The notes under the pieces: generated by a model
Seen by the model: only the letters and a program-made list of their open reading frames with translations
The model's database searches: none
What the model was told of the DNA's origin: nothing
Assembly: GCF_000002075.1 (NCBI RefSeq)
Contig: NW_004797273.1
Location: 514,310-578,309 of the forward strand
Reading direction: 5' to 3'
DNA: 64,000 nt
Origin: Aplysia californica
Taxonomy: Eukaryota; Mollusca; Gastropoda; Aplysiida; Aplysiidae
Made by a program: the position numbers and the translations under genes
In this document: positions 24,401-32,900 of the stretch, one piece after another
How positions within the stretch are numbered: position 1 is the first letter of the stretch
Layout: each line of letters opens with the position of its first letter

Positions 24401-27400
24401 GGTGCTTCATATTAGAGAATCTCCAAGTAGTCCAAGTACATCAAGAAATCTAAATAACCTTGCCATTTGTTATTTTTAAAAAGAGATTTAAGTTCCCGGT
24501 GTAAGGGTGATTCAACAACAGCCTTCATACCTTTTTCAAAACAATGTCAATGGAAGACTGTGATGCATCAACGAGATCCTCAGTGTACAGAAGGCTGCTG
24601 AGCTGTACAAGGAAGTCTGAGAGACGTCTCCCTTCACTCATCAGCCTTGACTCAGAATGTTCTCTCTCTTCAAGTTGTTTCCTAAATAATATTAAGAGAA
24701 CCATTAGATAAATTTTCATAAAACATAATCACAAAACACTTGAACAGTGCATTAAAAAGTACGTTGTTCCTGTAATCCAATATTGCTATTGTTCAATGAT
24801 GATGTAAAAATCAAAATGATTGGTGTACTTCATTTTCCAAAATCAGTTGCCTAATCTACATAGAGCTTTAGTATATTCAATCAGAAAACAAATATACCTG
24901 TCGGATCAAATATAAAATCTTTCTTCCTTTCAAATCTTGTCTCTGTCCTTGACACTCACCGTAACCTTTGCTCCAGCTCAACAATTTTCTCATTTGCCTC
25001 CCTATTCTCTCGCTGCAAGGTGGAGATGGTGTACTCTCCTCTGTTAGCAACTGTCTCATAAGAATCGGCTCTTGATTCAAAGTCGGAGAGTTTTTCTCTC
25101 AAGGAGGCCACCATTTCCGACAGCCGACCTTCCGTCTCTCGGTTGTTTTCCACCCGTAGCTCCAATTCCCTGATTCTGACATCTTTGGCTTCTAATTCTA
25201 CTGACAGCTCTCTTATCTGTGGAATAAACATACTGCGTCTAAAGTCAAAACATTGGAGCAGATCTCTTGATATAAGTAGTCGCATTTACCCCCGTGCCCT
25301 CACTTTGCTAAAGCTGTTAGCTTCTTTTCCCTGACTTGCCACCTGCACCACATAAGGCGATGCTCGAGACAAAAGACACAAGCATCCTTTCCCGTATTTC
25401 CTGAGAGCTGTCTCTACAATAAGCATGTCTCCCAGACAATCACTAATCATGTACTTGGCCAGTCTTAAAAAAGGACCAGTTATTTGCTCAATCCACTGAA
25501 CTTATCCAACTCTACTGTTCCCATCCATCTGTACATATTTCTTGGTTTTTCATCCTGGTCATGAGGAGCCTGTCATTTAAAAAGTTTGTTGATTATCAAT
25601 ACATTTGAAGTGGTAGAGACAACAGAGTAACCTTTAATTCAAAGAAGGCGATTTACAATAAAGTTAAAATTTTGCCAAGGTAGATTTGAACCACCTTCTG
25701 ACCATATAAATATAGTAAAGTTGTCACTTGTTTAAAATATAATCATAGAGTTGAGCACAGCTTCTCTCCCCACCCCCCAGCCTTTCTTCCATACTAGCTA
25801 TTCAAGACATCACCGCAGGCAGGTTCGATTACTACCAATATTCCCTCTCTGATCTCTAAATCATGATTAGAAGTTTTTCTAAAATTAAAGTTTCAGGAAA
25901 ACAGAACAAACACAAGAAACTTAAAACCAGCACGGCAATTTTAAGATTTTCTTTTTTTCCAAAACGGTGATGTTATTGAACTTCATGCAGTACCTCACTT
26001 TGCACAATTCTTTAAAGATTATGTATTCTCCAAGGACACAACATCAGACCAAGCTGAGCCTTGACCCCCAAACCCACAATCTCATAATTAAGAGTCTGGT
26101 ACCATTAACACCAGATTATCAACCCCTGGCCAATTGATATAAGTACTTTGAGCATATTTATAGATAAATTAGTACTCATTTTTTTAATTCAGGAGATAAA
26201 AGAAACAAACTTTCTGATTTCATCCTAATTGCCGTAGCATAATAAACTTTGCAATTTTTCAAAACCATTTGATTTTTTAAACTTCATCTACCCTTTGCAA
26301 AGTCTTCACTCTGTATTAAACTTGAAATTTCCATAGAAAATCTCAGTTCTTATTGACAAAAAAAGCCTTTAAATCTGAGACAATTCATTTGAAATCACTA
26401 CATCACAGATGTAAAAATTAACCTATTTCATTTCAGTTATCATTTAGACTAATACTTTTACCTGAAGTTTGAATGTATAGCCCAATACCTGAACAAGACC
26501 TAGAGATATTTTTCAATAGTTCTTTGTCCCACTCTTTTTTTCTCTACCTCCTTCTCTTATTATTCACAAATGAAGAAACATACATACACACTAAAGAGAA
26601 CCCCTCCTCCCCCCAAAAAAAACCCCCACCAACAACCAACAAACAAACACAAAAACAAAGCCCCCCCCCCAAAAAACAAACAAATTTAAAAAAACAACAA
26701 AAACAAAAAAACAAACATAAAATGCAAAATAATGTAAATAACGTACCCTTTCCTGCGCTCTTTCAAATTTCACCTGTACGGAAGCGAGCTCTCCTCTCGT
26801 TGCTTCCACTGCACCCCGTTCTCCAAGGTACAGACTGTCGAGCTGGAAACAAAACAAAGCTGCATTCAGCATGAAAATAACAAGGATCAGTGTAACATTC
26901 TTAAGCAGAAGAATTTAATTGTAGTCTTAAGTAGGCTATATCAGAAACCATTTCACATATATATGGAAACGCAAAAAGCATTATAAACAGTTCAGAGAGC
27001 TCTAATTTCCTTTTTCTAAAAAGAAGACCAGTCGTACCTGTTAATATCCTTCACATATTCCACTTTTCAGTTTTAACGTTACCTCCAACCCCATAGTAAC
27101 GCAAACCTAGAAATCAAAAATACACAAAAGAATGTTAAAAAAACACCTTGATGGTTATGGTTGCCAGAAGGAAAGGGGCTCTTCTAACGAGGAAAAATGA
27201 TCACATATGTAAAAATTAGTTGCACTGCAGATTGAAGAGCCAGCAGTCAACTAGGACTGTGAGCTAGCTGGGAAACACAAAGAAGAAAGAAGACTTTGAT
27301 GATATTATGACCATTAGTTGATGTCATTTTTTTAAGGCCATGGAGTTGGGAAAGAGCTGTTTGGCTTTTTTAAGGGAACATAAATATATGTGAGGCAGAG

Positions 27401-29564
27401 TGGTGAAATCAGGCCCTCGTCACAACACTGAAAGTAAAAAAACTTGCATTTTTCCGCCAGTTTGGGAATTTTTGTAGAATTTTTGTTTTTTGGCTCAACA
27501 CCTTTCATGCCCTTTAAAGAACACATTTCTGGGTGGATTTTACTGAAAAACTGTAGATTGGAGACATAAAAGATGTAAATTTTCAGTTCCACGGACTCTC
27601 AAGCTAAGGAAATATCTCTACTTTGGCGGCCATTTTCTCGTTAATTTTACCTCTGAAATCAGGCCACCCCCACCTCTTTCAATTGCAAATATCTTGAATT
27701 GTATCCAATATAAATTGATATTTTTTTTCATTAACCACAAGGCAAATGGGCAGGCTTTAAGATTATACCAATAACTCTATATGCCCTAAGATTGACGAGC
27801 GCCTGATTCCATTGCGTTGTGAGATATATGTGAGGCGAGCTGACATAATGTGTTACTTCTCACAATCCACAAATGGAGATGTTGGCCAAAAATTGACACT
27901 AGGGTCAAATTTGTAGGTTTTCTTTTGATGCCATAATCTTGAACTATAACATGCCTTTTATTATTTTATAGGTATAAATTGTAAAATCTTCACCTGTATG
28001 CACAATATATATATATATATATATATATCTATTTCCATAAGGCTTGAATCCAAGAAGTAAGTAACTCATTTTGTCAGCACGCTTCAAATATGAAGATCAA
28101 ACACATTTAAAAGTAAAATAAGCTTCAAGAACATATTCTGTAAAAATATGTTTATGGTTGTTTTTTTTTAATGCATTACCCTGTATGAATCTGGAGCACG
28201 TGGGACTTTTGGGGCAGAATCAAGGCTGACCAGGTGCTGCACAAGGCCATCTTTTTTCTTCACTTCTTCTCTCAGCGCTTTTACTTGGTCCTGTAGCTGA
28301 AAAATCAAAACATACAAAAAAGAGATTGCAGTATTTCAGTATCTTTTAAACACCCCCCCCCCAAAAAAAAAAACAACAACCCCACCTTCTCTTCGAATTG
28401 CTATTGTTGAGATGTGCTCACATTCCTTTGATGCATGTTTCACAAGACAGCAGGGACTATATATAGGCCTATATATATATATATATATATATCATTATTT
28501 GGGTCTTGAATTCCAACATCATTTTAGGGCCTACTTTGTAATTCAAAGCCAAAGCTAGGTTGGCTGCAGAAGCCTTGTAAAGAAAATTAACTGGATGATA
28601 TAACATATGAAACTTCGGCAAACTGTCTTCTTGTGAAATATGCATATTTTTTTAGGAGTATAATACTGGAGAAGCAAAATAAATTGAAAAACCTTGAATA
28701 ATACTTTTAACCCTCAGTTAACATTGGGCCAAGGCATCAGCTTCAAGAACAGATCATCACTAGTTGATTTGCAATGTTATTACATGCATTATATTATATA
28801 CTGATGAAATGGATCGAGAGCACTATAAAATAATATATAGAATTAGGGAGATCACAAATTAATGTTTTTATACTGTGATACAAACAAAACATTGATTAAC
28901 ATTTTAGAATAATTCATTGTATAGTATGACTAGAGTCTAGTCCTCTTGCTGTTTTAGTCTTTGACTTTCTATGAGTATGTGTCCAGCAGGAAGAATTGGG
29001 TGTTTAAATCATACGTTTAATTACGTTTAAACTTTATAATATGCTTACTGACTGATTTCTCAACCGCAATACTTTGAGCAGATGAACAAGGGAGGATGAG
29101 TACTTTGAGTTTTTCATATTTAGAATACAACTTAAAATTTACAATCAATGCATTGCATTATATAGATCTAGAAATGTAATTGAGAAAAACACTGGTTGTC
29201 TGGGTAACAATAAAAATAAAACAATAGCACAGGTACTGAAACAATCTGTCTAATGAAATGGATGGATATAATGAATAGTAATGTGCACTGTCTAGCGTGG
29301 TGGGGATACAAAATATCTTTAAATTAAAAGAAAACCCTCAGGCCATTTCAAAACATTCACCAAACATGTGACAATATAACTATTTACCTCGCCAACAGCA
29401 CGTCTTGTCTGACTACCATCATATTTCAGAATTCCAACTGGTGTGAGATTCGCTGCGTCTCGTTGGCGGTAAGCTTGTAATTCAGCTTCCAAATCTCTTA
29501 TCCTTCTTGCTGAGTTGATGGCTGGTAAGCCCTGACTTTCGCGGCCTATGTTGATGTAACTCAT
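15151..29564 (-). CDS. CCDC170: CCDC170 coiled-coil protein, 12 coding exons
   Basis: Coding exons in transcript order: 29564-29388, 28296-28180, 26842-26747, 25216-24960, 24681-24531, 23328-23143, 22305-21988, 21474-21274, 20197-20024, 19333-19091, 17922-17686, 15465-15151 (with stop). All introns are GT-AG and phase is kept throughout, giving 823 residues (human CCDC170 is about 715). The protein is almost entirely predicted coiled coil. Landmarks shared with vertebrate CCDC170 are KASRETIMRL (296-305), the LDLTMDALVARAEQLVKLE region (exon 9), ESKDLHIDLLRKKM (exon 10) and MLGLDINTLAVPDYEII (730-746). Human CCDC170 is reported as a microtubule- and Golgi-associated protein; that role is carried over by homology only. 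The C-terminus (794-820) is rich in Arg and Ser. It is divergently paired with the COX7A2L-like gene. Confidence 0.93.
15604..16506. mobile_element. Tigger-like MITE, complete, with TA duplication
   Basis: 903 bp in CCDC170 intron 11. Left end CAGTAGTCTCTGCCTAAGAT; the right end is its inverted complement, with one C for T difference at position 11. Both sides are bordered by TA (15602-15603 and 16507-16508), as for Tc1/mariner/pogo elements. GGGATCTTA and GCGAACCGGGATC words repeat in both subterminal regions. The interior has no transposase frame. Confidence 0.88.
17338..17664. mobile_element. MITE family M2 copy
   Basis: Inverted ends: CATGTGAGGTGTGCTAACAA on the left and TGTCAGCACACCTCTCATATG on the right, with AGTAACTCATT inside. 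A related copy is at 27826-28090. The right end lies about 20 bp from the donor side of CCDC170 exon 11. Confidence 0.75.
17686..17922 (-). CDS. CCDC170: CCDC170 coding exon 11
   Basis: 79 codons, residues 641-719, acceptor GCCGCAG and donor CAG/GTGAGT. Pure heptad-type coiled coil (KDIDELARQIEELEEI; KNALDNLKYKEKQ). The donor end lies about 20 bp from the end of an M2 MITE. Confidence 0.93.
18542..18724 (-). mobile_element. SINE-A copy
   Basis: Has the GTTTTACGGCACCTGCAACA tail, TCATATAAGTGCCGAAG, AGAGGTGTTACTAGAGAGTA and the CACCCACCAACCACCCA end. It lies in intron 10 of CCDC170, in the same orientation as the gene. Confidence 0.75.
18944..19045. repeat. CA-rich low-complexity run
   Basis: Irregular CACACA repeats with TA interruptions lie about 45 bp beyond the donor of CCDC170 exon 10. 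Confidence 0.8.
19091..19333 (-). CDS. CCDC170: CCDC170 coding exon 10
   Basis: 81 codons, residues 560-640, donor AAG/GTATGT. Contains ESKDLHIDLLRKKMTSLEE, which aligns with the human ESKELHMSLLRQKI block. Confidence 0.93.
19351..19650 (+). mobile_element. MITE family M1 copy, truncated
   Basis: Begins TGTGTGAGGCACGGGGCATC, then AATGGTGAAATCAG, and continues with M1 body sequence (AAATTTTCAGGTTCAAGG; AAACTTTGGCAGCCATTT) before similarity is lost. It ends about 17 bp from the exon 10 acceptor of CCDC170. Confidence 0.65.
20024..20197 (-). CDS. CCDC170: CCDC170 coding exon 9
   Basis: 58 codons, residues 502-559, acceptor TGTCACAG and donor AAG/GTAGAT. Contains LGLDLTMDALVARAEQLVKL, matching the human LGFDMRLDVVLARTEQLVRL block. 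Confidence 0.93.
20282..20660 (+). mobile_element. MITE family M1 copy, 3' truncated
   Basis: Starts AATGTGTGGCATCATGGTGA with full-length-like body up to about 20640, then meets SINE-C at 20668 instead of its right terminus. The SINE may have replaced or interrupted the end. Confidence 0.65.
20668..20850 (-). mobile_element. SINE-C copy (tRNA-headed)
   Basis: On the minus strand the head reads GGCTCCTATGGTGTTGCGGT, then AGGTGCTTTGC and GTTTGATCCCTGAGTGG as a degenerate B box. The body has CAGTCTTTGCACTGA and TGTATCCCTCTCAGCC, and the end has GTGATCTAAATTGTG. A second copy is at 42919-43129. Confidence 0.7.
21274..21474 (-). CDS. CCDC170: CCDC170 coding exon 8
   Basis: 67 codons, residues 435-501, acceptor CTCCTTAG and donor AAG/GTGAGT. 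Contains AEGELSAGDVLRDGFKFDKEK, matching the human ELVSGGVLRDNLNFEKQK block. Confidence 0.93.
21988..22305 (-). CDS. CCDC170: CCDC170 coding exon 7
   Basis: 106 codons, residues 329-434, acceptor GGTACAG and donor AGG/GTATGT. Contains LLRERVDAGQRSLEATKGEL and FKLFRDQIANLL, matching human IFQERLLAGQQVWDASKQE and YFSFREKIAALL. Confidence 0.93.
22744..22925. mobile_element. MITE family M3 copy with target duplication
   Basis: About 182 bp with ends CTGTCCCCGTGGTTTTA and the inverted complement CGGGGACAG. ATCATT occurs on both sides (22738-22743 and 22926-22931). The body is rich in CATAATTT-type words. A second copy is at 62905-63088, inside the MULE-like element. Confidence 0.8.
23021..23079 (-). 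mobile_element. SINE-A tail fragment
   Basis: Only the tail hairpin portion is present: TTTTACGGTACGTGCAACAC and AATAAGGTCATATAAGTG. It lies in intron 6 of CCDC170. Confidence 0.6.
23143..23328 (-). CDS. CCDC170: CCDC170 coding exon 6
   Basis: 62 codons, residues 267-328, acceptor CATGCAG and donor TTG/GTCAGT. Carries KASRETIMRLVSEVGREQK, the most strongly conserved stretch of the family. Confidence 0.95.
24083..24252 (-). mobile_element. SINE-A copy
   Basis: TTTTAGTAAGAGTTTTACAT, ACAACACAAATAAGTCAT, TAGAGGTTTTACTAGAGAGT and AGGAGCAAACCACACTAGAG are recognisable. The final CCAACCACCCA block is lost. It lies between CCDC170 exons 5 and 6. Confidence 0.7.
24531..24681 (-). CDS. CCDC170: CCDC170 coding exon 5
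   Basis: 151 nt; the first base completes Arg216 split from exon 4, then residues 217-266. Acceptor TATTTAG and donor AAG/GTATGA. Contains RLSDFLVQLSSLL, comparable to the human EEFLTQLRDCL region. Confidence 0.9.
24960..25216 (-). CDS. CCDC170: CCDC170 coding exon 4
   Basis: 257 nt, residues 131-215 plus two bases of codon 216. Acceptor TTCCACAG and donor ACG/GTGAGT. Heptad-rich (IRELSVELEAKDVRIRELEL). Confidence 0.92.
25217..26746 (-). other. CCDC170 intron 3, no further feature
   Basis: About 1.5 kb of intron. A poly-C/poly-A rich segment (26605-26715) lies close to the exon 3 donor. Open frames here run through low-complexity sequence. Confidence 0.5.
26747..26842 (-). CDS. CCDC170: CCDC170 coding exon 3
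   Basis: 32 codons, residues 99-130, acceptor TTTCCAG and donor AGG/GTACGT. Contains RGELASVQVKFERAQER, comparable to human RSELAATLVKFECAQSE. Confidence 0.9.
27386..27830 (+). mobile_element. MITE family M1 copy, full length
   Basis: Left end ATATGTGAGGCAGAGTGGTG, AAATCAGGCCCTCGTCAC; right end TTGACGAGCGCCTGATTCC and GTTGTGAGATATATG. It joins an M2 copy at about 27826-27830, the two sharing ATATATGTGAGG at the boundary. Confidence 0.75.
27826..28090. mobile_element. MITE family M2 copy
   Basis: Left ATGTGAGGCGAGCTGACATA with GTTACTTCTCACAA; right AGTAACTCATTTTGTCAGCA with CGCTTCAAATATG. An (AT)n run at 28007-28030 lies inside. It is in CCDC170 intron 2. Confidence 0.7.
28180..28296 (-). 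CDS. CCDC170: CCDC170 coding exon 2
   Basis: 39 codons, residues 60-98, acceptor TTTTTCAG and donor AGG/GTAATG. Translates as LQDQVKALREEVKKKDGLVQ and then a Pro-containing segment ending APDSYR. Human CCDC170 as I recall it has no clear counterpart. Confidence 0.85.
28297..29387 (-). other. CCDC170 intron 1
   Basis: About 1.1 kb. Contains a C-run and A-run at 28353-28380 and an (AT)n run at 28470-28492; otherwise nothing recognised. Confidence 0.5.
29388..29564 (-). CDS. CCDC170: CCDC170 coding exon 1 with start codon
   Basis: 59 codons from the ATG at 29564-29562 to donor GAG/GTAAAT. Starts MSYINIGRESQGLPAINSAR and enters coiled coil at RIRDLEAELQAYRQ. This is the first ATG in the open frame next to the intergenic promoter. 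Confidence 0.85.
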
Positions 29565-29878
29565 TGCTGAAGTTTACTTGAACTAAAACAATATCTGCCA
29601 AAACAATAAGAAATTTTCAAATACAGAAACACAAGTCTGGGCCTCAACCCCGAAGGACTCACTTAGCAACGATAACAACAGTTTGACCCAAACTTCCGTT
29701 TTGCAGTTATCGGCTTTCTCGTGAGGTCACGAGAGTTTGTAACTGTCATTTAAGGGAGAGCACTGTCAATTCCGATTTTGTTGTCCTTCAAGAAGAGGAG
29801 ACTTGACGAAAACACTGAAATCATTTTCGACAATTTTTGGGGGGATTTCTCACTTGTTGCAAAGCAAGCAGGAGCACC
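29565..29878. promoter_or_regulatory. Probable bidirectional promoter, CCDC170 and COX7A2L-like
   Basis: The two start codons point away from each other across about 315 bp that must contain both 5' UTRs. An ETS/GABP-type ACTTCCG lies at 29692-29698, a motif common in promoters of nuclear mitochondrial genes. TGAGGTCACGAG lies at about 29721. An AGCAAC half site resembling half of an RFX X-box is near 29664. No TATA box is obvious in either direction. Motif roles are inferred from consensus only. Confidence 0.55.
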
Positions 29879-29962
29879 ATGTTTTACAAATTCAATTCTA
29901 TCACGCAAAATTTGACGTCAGCGTCACAAGATGTGTCCATGGGCCGGCCTGTTTCTGTCCAG
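29879..29962 (+). CDS. COX7A2L: COX7A2L-like coding exon 1
   Basis: 28 codons, MFYKFNSITQ through VSVQ, donor CAG/GTAAGC. A perfect palindromic CRE, TGACGTCA, lies within the coding sequence at 29913-29920. Confidence 0.88.
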
Positions 29963-32900
29963 GTAAGCAATCGAGCAGGCAGTCGAGTTTGCAGAGTTCG
30001 TGAGTTGTTAGTCATTGTTAGAGTTAGAGATAGAAGACTGCGGCGCTTTTTCGGGAAGGACTTCCGTAACGAGCGACCACCCCATCAAACACAATAAAAA
30101 AGAGACCTAACCCTAACCCTACCCCTACCCCTAGATCTGCCCCTACCCCTAGCCTAGCAATGCCCACCGAGTGCATTTTGTTCTGCCGATTTTTGGCCCC
30201 CGCCGCGGGGGTGTTTCGACAGTTTCGTGGGACAAACTAACGCAAAGGTTGTTGTCTTCAACTCGCTCTCACGCCGCTTAGCAATGCTTACCGAGGGCGT
30301 TTTGTTCTGCCGATTTTTGGCCCCCGCAGCGGGGGTGTTTCATGGGACGCATTAACGCAAAGGTTGTTGTCTTCAACTCGCTCTCACGCCGCTTCTCGTG
30401 AATGGATCTGAATGAAACTTGGCAGCCAATCAGAAAAGAGGTCAATCTCGTAGTATGCAGTTTGACAACATTGTACCCATCCTAGAAGCAGTCGAAAACG
30501 TTTGCGAAAGTGGTTGATGTGGTGCGCTTTGAAGATTTTTCGGAGCTGTGATTTGTCAAACTGACTGATACGTTGTACACCATTTTTCTTTATTCCCTTA
30601 AAATTTCAAGCTTCTGTGTTTAGCGGTTTTCGCGTAATCTTTAAAAATGTGGGAGTAACTAAGGGAAAAAGCGACATTGCCATTTGCGCATACTGGGTGA
30701 ACGAACTGCTGCTGGGAAATTTCCACTGAGTGACGTCATCAGCCATCGGTCGCCTCGGGCGCTACAAACGAGGCCCCGCTTATGTGAACTGGAAAGGGGG
30801 GGAAGGATACTTGAAAACTAAACGGGGGCCTTGATAACTTGCGTTTTTGTTGCATTTTAGTTACAATACAATAGATGTAGTCATTTTTATTTGCTTGATT
30901 GCATGACAGAAGAATAGAAACAGAAAAGCAAACATCTTGAGAAGTGGTATGGCATTGTGTTTGCGTTATGAAAGCCTATTCCCCCCTCTTGGGAAAGCAC
31001 ACACTTGGACTCGTCCTGTGTGCTCTGTTTGGAAAAGTGAGGCATTAAGATTGTTATTAAAGAGTATGGTACTTATTTAGTCCAGTCTGGGAAGATAGTC
31101 CCGTTTATACATTGTTATCGTTCACGCGTGCGTGCGTGAGTGCGCACGCGTGCATGTGTGTGTGTGTGTGTGTGTGCGCGTGAGAGAGAGAGACAGAGAG
31201 AGAGAAGGGGGGGGGGGGGTAAATATGTTACATTTTCATTTATTGTATGAGTTGTAGCCTACACATGCGAAATATTCCCATGACTTGTAAACTATATTAT
31301 CTGAACGCATCTTAATCTAACACACAATAGGACACTGTCCAACAATGGATATACGCAGAGACGAGGTCTTATTTTCTATAAAAAAGTATGCATGCTTTTA
31401 CTAGTACAGAACTGGATTTATTAGTAGCTCTCTACTTACATTTTTGTGACAAATTGATCCAGAACATTGCTTGGCAAGGAGGAACCTTTTATGTTGCCAA
31501 GTTTCATTCAAATATCATGACTTTGGGAGAACATATGACTGATAATCTTTGTAAATCTGTAAAAAACGCAACTTTTTTACTTGTTAATGTCTTTACAACT
31601 CAAAAAGTATGACAGATATTAAAAATCTGACAGCATGACTAGATTCTGCATTAAAAAATGTACTAGACTGCCAAGTTTTATTTACATATTCCAAGAAATA
31701 GGCGAGGTATGACAAATATTGTCTCAAAACGCACCGAAAACCGCCACATTTTTACCTATAAACATCTTCATAACTCAAAAAATAGGATAGCTATGAAAAA
31801 TCTGAAAGCAGGACTAGATTCTGCACTAGAAAATGTACTGGGTTGCCAAGTTTCTTTTAAATACTCCAAGAAATGAGCGAGTTATGACGAATATTGTCTC
31901 AAAACTCACCAAAGAACGTCCCATATTTTGGGCTTTTTTCATTATATAAAAGTGTACCAGAAATTAATTGATTAAAAAATCTGTAACTTTTTTGTTTATT
32001 GATGGATTTCAAAAATTCAAAAAGTTTCATGCTCTGTGAAGATAAAGCTACAAAATGCACCTATTTGCAACCACTTTCTGGCAAAAAAAGGATTTTCGTG
32101 GTCATTGCTACGCCGCTTCTCGTGAATGGATATGAATGAAACTTGGTAGCCAATCTAGTGCGTTTAGGCAGAGACTACTGTAATTCCTGAAGGCCACCTC
32201 TATTCTCACCTGGAGTGAGAATAGTGCAGGCGAGTCTTGTGGCTATTCTCACCCAATGCGCATTCACCAAATTTTGCGTTCACCCTAAACCACAGAATTC
32301 TACACTGTGATAACAGAAAAATTGTAGAATTCTGTGCCGTGAACAAACGTTCCATTACAATTGCAGCCTACTAAAAGCGTACAATTTTGTCTGTGGGCAG
32401 TGGAGAGAGAGAGAGAAAGAGAGAGAGGAGTAGCGCGAGAATTTCCGGGCAAAACAAAATGGCGACCCGTGTAGTTCGGCTCGATTCGAAAAGTTAAATA
32501 GCCGTAGCATCTTTGTAGACAACCAAATTTATTTACTTTTGTGTTTTAACATCATTTTTTAACTTTGTTTTGGTCAATTTGATCGCCCACACCGATAGAC
32601 AGTATTCAGAAAGAGAGAGAGAGAAGAGGGGCGGAGTTGATCTTGCGAGAACTTACGGGCGGGTGAGAATAGCCACTTTCATTCCTGAAACAGCATTTTG
32701 TTGGAAGCCTTGTGTACTCTGTGTGCAGGAGATGTACAATATGGTGAATGCATAGATCACATGGTGTACTGATGTGTGTGGCTTTGGGTTTTACCCAGGC
32801 CCTATCGTCAAATTACAGTAATAAAAGAAGTTTTTGCTGAAAAATAATCCTTTCACCTTGATTTATCCGTGAAATACTTCATGTCAATTTCATAGTCGAA

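Noticed and set aside
26473-26874. 133-codon plus-strand frame
   Set aside because: Runs through poly-C/poly-A sequence and antisense to CCDC170 exon 3; Pro-Lys-Gln composition is an artefact.
30105-30147. Chromosome end or true telomere
   Set aside because: Only a few variant CCCTAA units, inside an intron with coding exons on both sides.
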